NCBI RefSeq assembly: GCF_035917995.1
Contig: NZ_CP109131.1
Span: 7,068,001-7,132,000 of the forward strand
Direction: 5' to 3'
Source of the DNA: Streptosporangium sp. NBC_01755
GTDB lineage: Bacteria; Actinomycetota; Actinomycetes; Streptosporangiales; Streptosporangiaceae
Length of the DNA: 64,000 nucleotides
The position numbers and the translations under genes are program-made. Shown in pieces: positions 41,667 to 50,329 of the stretch (position 1 is its first letter; the number at the start of each line of letters is the position of its first letter). The notes beneath the pieces were generated by a model. That model made no database searches and was not told the origin of the DNA. It worked only from the letters and a program-made list of their open reading frames with translations.

Positions 41667-42824
41667 TCAAAGATCCAGACCTCCCCTGCTGACGAGCTGT
41701 GCCGCGATGACGTTGCGCTGGATCTCGTTGGTGCCCTCGCCGACGATCATGAGCGGGGCGTCGCGGAAGTAGCGTTCGACGTCGAACTCGGTGGAGTAGC
41801 CGTATCCGCCGTGGATGCGCACGGCGTTGAGCGCGATCTCCATCGCGGTTTCCGAGGCGAAGAGCTTGGCCATGCCGGCTTCCAGGTCACAGCGCTGCCC
41901 GGTGTCGGCGCGCTCGGCGGCGTGCAGGACCAGCTGGCGCGCCGCGGTGAGCTTGGTGGCCATGTCCGCGAGGTAGTTGCCGATGGACTGGTGCTTCCAG
42001 ATCGGCTTGCCGAAGCTCTCGCGCTCCTGGGCGTAGCGCAGGGCGTCCTCGAACGCGGCCCGGCCCACACCGAGGGCGCGGGAGGCGACCTGGATGCGGC
42101 CGGTCTCCAGCCCCTTCATCATCTGCGCGAACCCGCGGCCCTCGACGCCGCCGAGCACCGCGGAGGCGGGGGCGCGGTAGCCGTCGAAGGAGAGCTCGCA
42201 GCTCTCCACGCCCTTGTAGCCGAGCTTGGGCAGGTCACGGGAGACGGTGAGGCCGGGCCCGTGCTCGACGAGCAGGATGCTCATGCCGCTGTGCGCGGGT
42301 TTCGCGGCCGGGTCGGTCTTGCAGAGCAGCGCGATGAGCTGGGAGCGGCGGGAGTTGGTGATCCAGGTCTTGGCGCCGTTGACCACGTACCCGTCGCCCT
42401 CTCGCCGGGCGACGGTGGTCATGGCCTGCAGGTCGGAGCCGCCGACCGGCTCGGTGAGCGCCATCGTGGCGCGGACCTCGCCGGTGGCCATCCGGGGCAG
42501 GTAGTGTTGCCGCTGCTCCTCGGTGCCGAAGGTGGCGATGAGCTTCGCGACCACCGTGTGGCCGCCCATGGCCCCGGCCAGGCTCATCCAGCCGCGGGCG
42601 AGCTCCTCGGTGACCATGACGTAACAGGCGGTGGAGACCAGCACGTCGCCGTAGGGTTCGGGGACGGCGAGCCCGAAGATGCCGAGCTGCTTCATCTGCT
42701 CGATCAGTCTCTCCGGATACTCGTTGGCGTGCTCCAGTTCGCGGACGACGGGCCGGACCTCCCGGTCGACGAACTCCCGTACGGTCGCCACGACCGCCTG
42801 CTCCTCCTCGGACAGCGCTGTCAC
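41667..42824 (-). CDS. Acyl-CoA dehydrogenase
   Basis: A 385-residue flavoprotein. FAD/substrate motifs are MALTEPVGGSDLQAM and TWITNS, then ESFGKPIWKHQSI. The catalytic Glu lies in GEGTNEIQRNVIA at the short/medium-chain position. It oxidises an acyl-CoA to the 2-enoyl-CoA and passes electrons to ETF. GTG start with AGGA 7 nt upstream. First gene of the unit from site C, followed by the TetR gene. Confidence 0.93.
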   Translation of the reverse strand: MTALSEEEQAVVATVREFVDREVRPVVRELEHANEYPERLIEQMKQLGIFGLAVPEPYGDVLVSTACYVMVTEELARGWMSLAGAMGGHTVVAKLIATFGTEEQRQHYLPRMATGEVRATMALTEPVGGSDLQAMTTVARREGDGYVVNGAKTWITNSRRSQLIALLCKTDPAAKPAHSGMSILLVEHGPGLTVSRDLPKLGYKGVESCELSFDGYRAPASAVLGGVEGRGFAQMMKGLETGRIQVASRALGVGRAAFEDALRYAQERESFGKPIWKHQSIGNYLADMATKLTAARQLVLHAAERADTGQRCDLEAGMAKLFASETAMEIALNAVRIHGGYGYSTEFDVERYFRDAPLMIVGEGTNEIQRNVIAAQLVSRGGLDL

Positions 42825-42884
42825 TTCGGTTCCTCTCGTGTACGGCCGGCCCGCGTGGGTTCGGGCCGGCTACTCTCCTTTATC

Positions 42885-42898
42885 TTAATATAGATTAA
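42885..42898. promoter_or_regulatory. TetR-type operator candidate, site C
   Basis: TTAAT-ATAG-ATTAA, 60 bp upstream of the acyl-CoA dehydrogenase/TetR unit. Confidence 0.65.
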
Positions 42899-42991
42899 AA
42901 AACTAGGGCGGCATCCTCCGGGGAAACCGGGATGCGAGGCCCCGGCCGAGAGGTGGATCCGCAGCGTAGGCGAAGATCCACAAAACGCGCC

Positions 42992-44146
42992 CTATGGCCG
43001 TGCCGCGAGGTCCCGGCCGATGATCTCCTTCATGATCTCGGTGGTGCCACCGTAGATGGTCTGGACCCGGGTGTCGACGAAGGCCCGGGCGACCGGGTAC
43101 TCCAGCATGTAGCCGTAACCGCCGTGCAACTGCAGGCACTGGTCGACGACGCGCTTCTGCAGCTCGCTGATCCACCACTTTCCCTTGGCCGCGTCCACGG
43201 CCGTCAGCTCTCCCGCGTTGTAGGCGAGCACGCACTTGTCGGTGTAGGCCTCGGCGATGTCCAGCTCGGTGGCCATCTCCGCCAGCGCGAAGCGGGTGGC
43301 CTGGAAGTCGCCGATCCGCTTGCCGAAGGCCTCTCGCTGGAAGCAGTATTCCCTGGTCATCTCGTAGACGGCCCGGGCGCCCGTGATGGACTGTGCGATG
43401 ATCCCCAGCCGTTCACGGGCCAGATGGCTCATCAGGTACCGCAGCCCTTGTCCCTCGACGCCCAGCAGGTTGGCATCCGGCACCCGGACGTCCTCGAAGA
43501 ACAGCTCCGCGGTGTCCTGGCCATGCAAGCCGATCTTTTCGAGCCTGCGGCCTCGGGTAAAGCCGGGCATCCCGTCCTCGACCACGAACAGGCTGAACCG
43601 ACGCGAGCCCCCCTCCGGGTCGGTCCGGGCGGCGACGATCACCAGGTCCGCGGTGATGCCGCTGCTGATGAACGTCTTCTGCCCGGTGAGCACCCAGGAG
43701 TCACCGTCGCGGCGGGCGGAGGTCCGAATGCCCTGCAGGTCGCTGCCGGTGCCCGGCTCGGTCATCGCCAGCGCGCCGATCACGTCGCCACCGGCGAACC
43801 CGGGCAGCCAGCGCCGCTTCTGCTCCTCGGTGGTGAGGTCAAGCAGGTAGTGCAGGACCAGGTCGTCCTGGAGCCCCAGGGTGACGGTAAAGGTCGTCGC
43901 CTGGGCTCGGGCCACCTCCTCGCACACCACCATGCGGTAGCGGTAGTCGCTCACCCCGGCGCCGCCGTACTCCTCGGGGACCTCCAGGCCTGCGATGCCC
44001 TGCGCACGGGCGGCGGCGAGAACCCTCCGATCGATGCTGTGCTCCTCCTCCCACCGGAGGTAGTGGGGGATCACCTCGCGGGCCAGGAACTCCCGTACGG
44101 TCTGCCGGTACTGCTCGTGGTCGTCGGTGTAGAGATCGCGTCGCAT
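42992..44146 (-). CDS. Acyl-CoA dehydrogenase, long-chain/isovaleryl type
   Basis: A 384-residue flavoprotein. MTEPGTGSDLQGI and TFISSG are present. The C-terminal motif is YGGTTEIMKEIIGRDL, with Gly where short-chain enzymes have the catalytic Glu. The base is expected on helix G (VYEMTREYCFQREAFGKR), as in LCAD and isovaleryl-CoA dehydrogenases. It follows the thiolase gene by 2 bp. Probably acts on a branched or bulky acyl-CoA. Confidence 0.92.
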   Translation of the reverse strand: MRRDLYTDDHEQYRQTVREFLAREVIPHYLRWEEEHSIDRRVLAAARAQGIAGLEVPEEYGGAGVSDYRYRMVVCEEVARAQATTFTVTLGLQDDLVLHYLLDLTTEEQKRRWLPGFAGGDVIGALAMTEPGTGSDLQGIRTSARRDGDSWVLTGQKTFISSGITADLVIVAARTDPEGGSRRFSLFVVEDGMPGFTRGRRLEKIGLHGQDTAELFFEDVRVPDANLLGVEGQGLRYLMSHLARERLGIIAQSITGARAVYEMTREYCFQREAFGKRIGDFQATRFALAEMATELDIAEAYTDKCVLAYNAGELTAVDAAKGKWWISELQKRVVDQCLQLHGGYGYMLEYPVARAFVDTRVQTIYGGTTEIMKEIIGRDLAARP

Positions 44147-44148
44147 CC

Positions 44149-45303
44149 TCAGCCCAGCCGTTCGATGACGGTGACGTTGGCCTGGCCACCGCCCTCGCAC
44201 ATGGTCTGCAGACCGTACCGGCCGCCGGTGCGCTCCAGCTCGTGCAGCAGCGTGGTCATGATGCGGGCGCCGGATGCGCCGATCGGGTGGCCCAGAGCGA
44301 TGGCGCCGCCGTTGACGTTCACCCGTGCGGGATCGGCGCCGATGTGCTTCTGCCAGGCCAGCACCACGCTGGCGAACGCCTCGTTGACCTCGGCCAGGTC
44401 GATGTCGCCGATGGTGAGGCCGGCCTTGCTCAGCGCGTGCTCGGTGGCGGGAAGTGGGGCGACCAGCAGATTCACCGGGCTGGCGCCGCGCACTGCCAGG
44501 TGGTGGATCCGGGCTCGGGGCACGAGACCGTAGGCGCGGACGGCCCGCTCGGAGGCGATCAGCAGTGCTGCGGAGGCGTCGGAGATCTGGCTGGAGACCG
44601 CCGCGGTCAAGCGGCCGCCGTCGGTCAGGGGCTTGAGCCCGGCCATCTTCTCCAGCGAGGTGTCCGCGCGAGGGCCCTCGTCGTGCTCGACGCCCTCGTA
44701 CACCAGGATCTCGCGGTCGAAGCGGCCCTCCTGACGGGCCGTGAGGGCGCGCCGGTGGCTCTCGAGGGCGAACTCCTCCATGTCCTGGCGGGAGAAGCCC
44801 CATTCCTCCGCGATCATCTCGGCGCTGCGGAACTGGGAGATCTCCTGGTTGCCGTAACGCTCCTCCCAGCCCTTGCAGCCGGTCCACGGGTCGACCGCGC
44901 CGTACGGCTCGCCGACGGTGAACGACGACAGGAGGGGGTACTGGCTCATCTGCTGCACGCCGCCGGCGATGATCAGGTCCGAGGTGCCGCTCATCACCGC
45001 CTGGGCGGCGAAGTGCACGGCCTGCTGCGACGATCCGCACTGCCGGTCGATGGTCACGCCGGGAACCGACTCGGGCAGCCCGGCGGCGAGCGCCGCGGTG
45101 CGGGCGATGTCGCCGGCCTGCCCGCCGATGGCGTCCAGGCAGCCGTACACGACGTCGTCGATCGTCTCCGGGTCGATGTCGTTGCGCTCCACCAGGGCGC
45201 GGATCGGTGCGGCGCCCAGGTCGGCGGGGTGGACGGCGGCGAATCCGCCGCGGCGCCGGCCGGTGGCGGTCCTGACGGCGTCGACTATGTAGGCCTCGGG
45301 CAT
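44149..45303 (-). CDS. Acetyl-CoA C-acyltransferase (thiolase)
   Basis: A 384-residue thiolase. The nucleophilic Cys is in DRQCGSSQQAVHFAA, then NEAFASV, GHPIGASGAR, and the second Cys in MCEGGGQANV. It cleaves 3-ketoacyl-CoA. It lies between the SDR and the long-chain-type dehydrogenase in the minus unit that starts at site D. Confidence 0.93.
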   Translation of the reverse strand: MPEAYIVDAVRTATGRRRGGFAAVHPADLGAAPIRALVERNDIDPETIDDVVYGCLDAIGGQAGDIARTAALAAGLPESVPGVTIDRQCGSSQQAVHFAAQAVMSGTSDLIIAGGVQQMSQYPLLSSFTVGEPYGAVDPWTGCKGWEERYGNQEISQFRSAEMIAEEWGFSRQDMEEFALESHRRALTARQEGRFDREILVYEGVEHDEGPRADTSLEKMAGLKPLTDGGRLTAAVSSQISDASAALLIASERAVRAYGLVPRARIHHLAVRGASPVNLLVAPLPATEHALSKAGLTIGDIDLAEVNEAFASVVLAWQKHIGADPARVNVNGGAIALGHPIGASGARIMTTLLHELERTGGRYGLQTMCEGGGQANVTVIERLG

Positions 45304-45370
45304 TTCTTTCCTCCATGGAACGAGCGGATGGTGCGGGTCCGGGTAGGCAGTGGGCGGAGGGGCATGCGGC

Positions 45371-46168
45371 TCAGGGCATCGCGTAGCCCCCGCTGACCGA
45401 GATCACTTGCCCGGTGACCTGGCGGGCGGCCGCCGGTGAGGCGAGCCAGAGAACGGTGCCGGCGATGTCCTGAGCCGTGGTCAGCCGGCGCAGTGGGGTG
45501 GCCTTGAGCATGTATTCGACCTGCCGGTCGTTGAAGATCGCATCCTGACCACCCGCCCACAGGCTGGTGGCGCCGACGGCCTCGGGCCCCTCGGGGATGA
45601 CCAGGCCGGGACAGACCACGTTGGAGCGGATACCGTGCCGGCCGTGCTCCTTGGCGGTCGTCCTGGCCAGGGCGAGGATCCCCGCCTTGGAGGCCCCGTA
45701 GACGGCCTGCCTGATCTCGCCGAACGCGGCGTCGCTGGCGACGTACACCAGGGACCCTGCGCCTGCCTCGCGCATCGGCACGAGCACGGCCTGGGTGCAT
45801 TCGATCGCCGCGAAGAGGTTGACCTCGAAGGTGCGTTGCCACTGTGCCCGGTCGGTGTGCTCGGCGACGAAGCCGGGGATGCTGATGCCCGCGTTGTTCA
45901 CCATGACGTCGATGCCGCCCCAGGCGTCCAGTACCCGGTCGACGGCGCGGGTGGCCGCTCCCGCCTCGGCCAGATCGGCCTGCACCACCTCGGCCGCGGC
46001 GGCTCCGCGTTCCAGTGCCTCGCCGCGGACCCTGTCGGCCTGGTCCCCGTCGAGGTCGCAGATGGCGATCCGCGCGCCTTCGGCGGCGAATCCGTGCACG
46101 ATGCCCCGCCCGATGTTGGAGGCGCCGCCGGTCACCAGAACCCGAGCGCCGGTGAGAGCAAGATCCAT
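45371..46168 (-). CDS. Short-chain dehydrogenase/reductase
   Basis: A 265-residue SDR. The cofactor motif is TGGASNIGRG, then NNAGIS, and the active site is Ser in VASDAAFG and YGASKAG. D following the second strand (CDLDGD) suggests NAD+ preference. Probably a 3-hydroxyacyl-CoA or diol dehydrogenase. First gene of the minus unit from site D. Confidence 0.9.
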   Translation of the reverse strand: MDLALTGARVLVTGGASNIGRGIVHGFAAEGARIAICDLDGDQADRVRGEALERGAAAAEVVQADLAEAGAATRAVDRVLDAWGGIDVMVNNAGISIPGFVAEHTDRAQWQRTFEVNLFAAIECTQAVLVPMREAGAGSLVYVASDAAFGEIRQAVYGASKAGILALARTTAKEHGRHGIRSNVVCPGLVIPEGPEAVGATSLWAGGQDAIFNDRQVEYMLKATPLRRLTTAQDIAGTVLWLASPAAARQVTGQVISVSGGYAMP

Positions 46169-46271
46169 ATGTTGCCACTTTCCTTTGCGCTGGGGCCGGA
46201 TCTTCTCCGACCGGATGGGCCGAGGCCGCTCCGGGTCGTGACAGGACCCGGCCTTGAAGTCAAATTCTTAT

Positions 46272-46285
46272 TTAATCTATATTAG
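46272..46285. promoter_or_regulatory. TetR-type operator candidate, site D (divergent promoter)
   Basis: TTAAT-CTAT-ATTAG between the divergent SDR (minus) and MaoC (plus) genes, 42 bp before the latter. Confidence 0.68.
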
Positions 46286-46327
46286 AACAGATGGTTGGTG
46301 CGGAGGCATCCCATCCGAGGAGGGAAT

Positions 46328-46780
46328 ATGAGGATCTTCAACGGTCTCGACGAGCTCGTCGGCGCGAGTGGTGAGGTGCTGGGCACCAGCGGCTGGATCA
46401 CCGTCGAGCAGGAGCGTGTCGACGGGTTCGCCGACGCCACCGATGACCATCAGTGGATTCACGTCGACGTGGAGAGGGCCAAGGACGGACCCTTCGGAAA
46501 GACGATCGCGCACGGATTCCTCACGCTGTCGCTGCTTCCGGTGTTCTTCCAGCAGATCTACCGGGTCGACGGCCTCCGGATGGCGGTCAACTACGGCCTG
46601 AACAAGGTGCGCTTCCCGGCGCCGGTCCCGGTGGGCTCCAAGCTCCGGGCGACCTCGCGGCTGGTGGAGGTCACCCCGCTGGACGGTGCGACCCAGATCG
46701 TGCTGTCCACCACCATCGAGGCCGAGGGTGTCGGGAAGCCGGTATGCGTGGCCGAGTCGGTCGTGAGGTACTTCGCGTGA
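46328..46780 (+). CDS. MaoC-like enoyl-CoA hydratase (NodN type)
   Basis: A 150-residue single hotdog protein. The hydratase signature is DDHQWIHVDVERAKDGPFGKTIAHGFLTLSLLP, with Asp/His active residues. GAGGAGGGAAT precedes the ATG at 46328. It hydrates 2-enoyl-CoA to (R)-3-hydroxyacyl-CoA. It overlaps the following SDR by 4 bp (GTGA), suggesting consecutive steps. Confidence 0.92.
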   Translation: MRIFNGLDELVGASGEVLGTSGWITVEQERVDGFADATDDHQWIHVDVERAKDGPFGKTIAHGFLTLSLLPVFFQQIYRVDGLRMAVNYGLNKVRFPAPVPVGSKLRATSRLVEVTPLDGATQIVLSTTIEAEGVGKPVCVAESVVRYFA

Positions 46781-47526
46781 CGGGGGCGGGGCTGGTGGCG
46801 GGCCGCACCGCGATCGTGACGGGCGCGGCGCGGGGCATCGGGCTGGAGATCGCCCGGCTGCTGAGTGAGAACGGCGCCCGGGTCGTCCTGGCCGACCGGG
46901 ACGCCGACGAGGCGGCCGCGGCCGCGGCCGGGCTCGGGGACGAGCGGAGCGTCTGGTCCTACGGCTGCGACGTCACCGACGAGGCCCAGGTCGAGGCGCT
47001 CGTCACGGGAACCGTCGAGCGGTTCGGATCGCTGGACATCTTCGTCAACAACGCCGGCATCACCAGGGACGCCTCACTGAAGAAGATGACGGTGCAGGAC
47101 TTCGACGCGGTGATCACCGTCCATCTGCGCGGCACCTGGCTGGGCGTGCGGGCCGCCTCGGCGGTGATGCGCGAGGCCGGCTCCGGCTCGATCGTCAACA
47201 TCTCCTCCCTGTCGGGGAAGTCCGGCAACCCGGGCCAGACCAACTACAGCGCGGCCAAGGCCGGCATCGTCGGTCTCACCAAGGCCGCGGCCAAGGAACT
47301 GGCACACCGAGGCGTCCGGGTCAACGCCGTGCAGCCGGGCCTCATCAGGACCGCGATGACCGAGGCCATGCCGCCCGAGGTCTTCGCCGCCCGCGAGGCC
47401 GACATCCCGATGAAGCGGGCCGGTGAGCCGCGCGAGGTCGCGGGGGCGGTGCTGTTCCTCGCCTCCGACCTGGCGAGCTACATGACCGGCGCGGTGCTCG
47501 AGGTCGGCGGCGGGAGGCTGATGTGA
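46777..47526 (+). CDS. FabG-like 3-oxoacyl-CoA reductase/3-hydroxyacyl-CoA dehydrogenase (SDR)
   Basis: A 249-residue SDR. It has TGAARGIG, NNAG, Ser in NISSLSGKSG and YSAAKAG, and the FabG-like PGLIRTAM and GGGRLM ending. The GTG start overlaps MaoC. In this setting it likely oxidises the 3-hydroxyacyl-CoA made by the neighbouring hydratase. Confidence 0.93.
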   Translation: MTGAGLVAGRTAIVTGAARGIGLEIARLLSENGARVVLADRDADEAAAAAAGLGDERSVWSYGCDVTDEAQVEALVTGTVERFGSLDIFVNNAGITRDASLKKMTVQDFDAVITVHLRGTWLGVRAASAVMREAGSGSIVNISSLSGKSGNPGQTNYSAAKAGIVGLTKAAAKELAHRGVRVNAVQPGLIRTAMTEAMPPEVFAAREADIPMKRAGEPREVAGAVLFLASDLASYMTGAVLEVGGGRLM

Positions 47527-47590
47527 GCGAGCGGACCGGTGGACGCGGCAGCGTGCTCGCGCGTCCGGCGAGCGTCGGCGAGGAGGCTAC

Positions 47591-48346
47591 GTGAGCGGGG
47601 TCGTGCTGAGCCGGGTGGACGGAGGGGTGGGGCACATCACCCTGAACCGGGCGGAGGCGATGAACGCGATCACTGTCGAGCTCGGCGCCGAGCTGGAGCG
47701 GGCACTGGTCCGGCTCGCGGACCATGTGAACGTCATCCTGCTGCGAGGGGCGGGCGGGAACTTCTCGGTCGGCGGTGACTTCAACGAGCTCGAACGGCTG
47801 CGTGTCGCCGGGAGGGAGGCGATGCGCCCGCTGTTCTCGAACTTCGGCCGGGCCTGTGCCGCCATCGCGGAGCTGCCGGTACCGGTGGTCGCCGCCGTCG
47901 AGGGGTACGCGATGGCAGGCGGCTTCGAACTCATGCAGGCGTGCGACGTCGTGCTGGTGCACGAGAACGCGAAGATCGCCGACAACCACGCCAGATTCGG
48001 GCAGGTGCCCGGCGGTGGCAGCACCCAGCGGCTGCCCCGGCTGGTCGGCCGGCAGCGTGCCCTCGGGCACATCCTCAGCGGCGAGCGGCTGACCGCGGCC
48101 GAGGCGGTCGCCTGGGGGCTGGCCTACCGGTCGTTGCCCGCGGACGGTTTCGACGATGCGGTGAACGCGTTCGTCACCCGGGTGGCAGGCCACAGTCGTG
48201 ATGCCCTGATCCGGATCAAGCGCCTGGTCCACGCCGGGCTGGACCTGCCTCCATCGGAAGGGCTGGCGCTCGAACTGGAGACCGTACTCGACCACCTCGG
48301 CGGGGAGGCCGCCGCGGCGGGCATCGCCGCCTTCAAGGGAGCCTGA
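47591..48346 (+). CDS. Crotonase-superfamily protein
   Basis: A 251-residue crotonase. The oxyanion-hole region NFSVGGDFNEL and the second loop GYAMAGGFELMQACD are intact. At the two positions of the hydratase glutamates the sequence reads ADNHARFG and ALGHILSG, so neither Glu is seen. The reaction may be isomerisation, hydrolysis or C-C cleavage rather than hydration. GAGGAGG before the GTG fixes the start. One base separates it from the next crotonase. Confidence 0.87.
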   Translation: MSGVVLSRVDGGVGHITLNRAEAMNAITVELGAELERALVRLADHVNVILLRGAGGNFSVGGDFNELERLRVAGREAMRPLFSNFGRACAAIAELPVPVVAAVEGYAMAGGFELMQACDVVLVHENAKIADNHARFGQVPGGGSTQRLPRLVGRQRALGHILSGERLTAAEAVAWGLAYRSLPADGFDDAVNAFVTRVAGHSRDALIRIKRLVHAGLDLPPSEGLALELETVLDHLGGEAAAAGIAAFKGA

Positions 48347-48347
48347 G

Positions 48348-49157
48348 ATGACACGTGAACTGATCGATTCCGGCCCGGTGCTGCTGGACCTCGACTCCGG
48401 CGGGGTGGCGCGCCTGCGGCTCAACCGCCCCGAGGCGGCCAACGGGATGGACGTGCCCTTCCTGCGGGGGCTCTACACGGCGGTCATGCGCTGTCACGGT
48501 GAGCCGGACGTGCGCGCCGTACTGCTCACCGGAGAGGGGCGTAACTTCTGCGCCGGCGGTGACGTCAAGACCTTCGCGACCAAGGGGGAGGGGCTGCCCG
48601 ACTACCTGCGCGAGGCCACCTCCTGGCTGCAGATCTCGGTCTCGGCGCTGATGCGGCTGCAGGCCCCGGTGGTGGCCGCCGTGCACGGCTTCGCGGCCGG
48701 CGGCGGCGGGTTCGGCCTGGTGTGCGCGGCCGACCTGGTGGTCGCCGCCGAGTCCGCGAAGTTCATGGCCGGGGCCACCCGGGTGGGCATGGCGCCCGAC
48801 GCCGGCGTCTCGGTCACCCTTCCCCGGCTGGTCGGGCTCCGCAAGGCGATGGAGATCACCCTGACCAACCCGGTCCTCACCGCCGCCGAGGCCCTTGAGA
48901 TCGGCCTGATCACGAAGGTGGTCGCCGACGACACCCTGCTCGACGAGGGACTCGCGCTGGCGCGCGCTCTCGCCGCCGGTGCCCCCAGGGCGCTGGCCGC
49001 CACCAAGCGGCTGCTCTGGGACGGCCTCGGGGCGAACGTGGAGGCCAGGCTGCCCGAGGAGGCCCGTACGGTCGCCGACCTGTCCGGTACCGCCGACGCG
49101 CGCGAAGGGCTGGCCGCCGTCATCGAACGCCGGAGCCCGCTCTTCACCGGACGCTGA
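48348..49157 (+). CDS. Enoyl-CoA hydratase/isomerase family protein
   Basis: A 269-residue crotonase. NFCAGGDVKTFA forms the oxyanion hole, followed by GFAAGGGGFGLVCAADLV. The Glu of KAMEITLTN matches the second catalytic Glu of hydratases, while the first is replaced (GATRVGMAPDAG); the Asp there is common in isomerase-like members. It is last in the plus unit from site D and runs into a strong hairpin. Confidence 0.9.
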   Translation: MTRELIDSGPVLLDLDSGGVARLRLNRPEAANGMDVPFLRGLYTAVMRCHGEPDVRAVLLTGEGRNFCAGGDVKTFATKGEGLPDYLREATSWLQISVSALMRLQAPVVAAVHGFAAGGGGFGLVCAADLVVAAESAKFMAGATRVGMAPDAGVSVTLPRLVGLRKAMEITLTNPVLTAAEALEIGLITKVVADDTLLDEGLALARALAAGAPRALAATKRLLWDGLGANVEARLPEEARTVADLSGTADAREGLAAVIERRSPLFTGR

Positions 49158-49161
49158 CCCC

Positions 49162-49197
49162 CGTCCGAAACCCGCGCCCCCGCGGGTTTCGGACGGA
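49162..49197. terminator. Bidirectional terminator
   Basis: Perfect 15-bp stem CCGTCCGAAACCCGC / GCGGGTTTCGGACGG with loop GCCCCC, between the convergent crotonase and metallo-hydrolase genes. Confidence 0.8.
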
Positions 49198-49203
49198 CGG
49201 CGC

Positions 49204-50235
49204 TCAGGACGGAGCATAGGCGCGGACGCCGTCGTCCAGGTCGGCGGCGACGAGCACGCCCTGGTCGGCCAGCACGTCCAGATGGGCGCCGGTCTCCAGC
49301 ACGGCGAGCATCTGGCTGAACAGGTCGAGGTCGTCCAGCCTGCGCCGGCGGCGGGTCCACGGCATGGCCACGGCCACCTCGTACGCCGTCCGAGCCCCGG
49401 CCTTGATCTCGTGCGCGCAGGCGTCCAGCCGCTCCTCGTGGTGGGCCAGCAACTCCTCGACCCGGGTGTGGACGCTGAGGGTGACCGGGCCGTGCGCGGG
49501 CAGCAGCAGGGTGTCGGGCATCCCCCGGACCAGCCGCAGGGAGTCGAGATAGCTCCGCAGCGGCCTGGGGTCGGGGACGGTCTCCAGACCGAGGGACGGG
49601 GTGATGTGCGGGAGCACGTGGTCACCGGCGAACAGCAGGCCGGCCGTGGCGTCGCGCAGCACCACGTGCCCCCTGGTGTGTCCCGGCGTGGCGAACACGT
49701 CGAGTTCGACCGGGCCCAGGGAGATCCGCTGGCCGTCGTCCAGCCAGCCGTCGGGCTGCTTCCGCGGCAGGTCGCGCTCGTACTCGTAGCTCTCGGTGGC
49801 GGCGACGCGGCCGGCGATCTCCGGGGCCCCGCAGCGGCGCAGCAGCTCGATCTGGCGAGGATAGAACCCTTGCTCCTCGTCGAACGCGTCGATGGAGGGC
49901 TGCTCGCCGCGGCCGATCCGCACCCGGGTGCCGAAGGTCTCGCGCAGCCTCAGGGCCTGGGAGTAGTGGTCCCAGTGAGCATGGGTCACCAGGATGTGGG
50001 CGACGTCCGCCAGCCGGTGTCCCAGCGTTCCCAGTGCCTGGGCCAGTGCCTTCTCGGTGTCCGGCATCGCCCATCCCGAGTCGACGACCACCGGGCCCTC
50101 CGGGCTCTCGATCACGTAGGCGTTCACCGCGTGCAGGCCGTTGGAGGGGAGTGGCAGCGGCACCCGATGGACCCCCGGCCGTACCGGATGGGCGCCCGGC
50201 TCGGTCCAGTCCTCGGGTTGCTCTGCGATCGTCAT
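49204..50235 (-). CDS. Metallo-beta-lactamase-fold hydrolase
   Basis: A 343-residue MBL protein. THAHWDHYSQ provides the binuclear zinc site, with later ligands in ATPGHTRGH and FAGDHVL. The C-terminal ~100 residues are the winged-helix-like extension seen in LACTB2-type hydrolases. The ATG at 50235 has AGGAG about 9 nt upstream. Expression from site E with the CoA genes suggests thioester hydrolysis, possibly of dead-end acyl-CoAs; this is inference. Confidence 0.9.
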   Translation of the reverse strand: MTIAEQPEDWTEPGAHPVRPGVHRVPLPLPSNGLHAVNAYVIESPEGPVVVDSGWAMPDTEKALAQALGTLGHRLADVAHILVTHAHWDHYSQALRLRETFGTRVRIGRGEQPSIDAFDEEQGFYPRQIELLRRCGAPEIAGRVAATESYEYERDLPRKQPDGWLDDGQRISLGPVELDVFATPGHTRGHVVLRDATAGLLFAGDHVLPHITPSLGLETVPDPRPLRSYLDSLRLVRGMPDTLLLPAHGPVTLSVHTRVEELLAHHEERLDACAHEIKAGARTAYEVAVAMPWTRRRRRLDDLDLFSQMLAVLETGAHLDVLADQGVLVAADLDDGVRAYAPS

Positions 50236-50296
50236 GCGTCGTCTCCTCAGCATCGGTGGCTTGTCTCGAAGTCCGAATCGCCCCTACTCTATTATT

Positions 50297-50310
50297 TGAA
50301 AATAAATTCA
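50297..50310. promoter_or_regulatory. TetR-type operator candidate, site E (degenerate)
   Basis: TGAAA-ATAA-ATTCA within a wider TTTGAA...TTCAAA dyad between the divergent MBL and crotonase genes. It keeps the position and AT-rich symmetry but matches the consensus poorly. Confidence 0.4.
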
Positions 50311-50329
50311 AAAACTGAGGGTGGGGAAC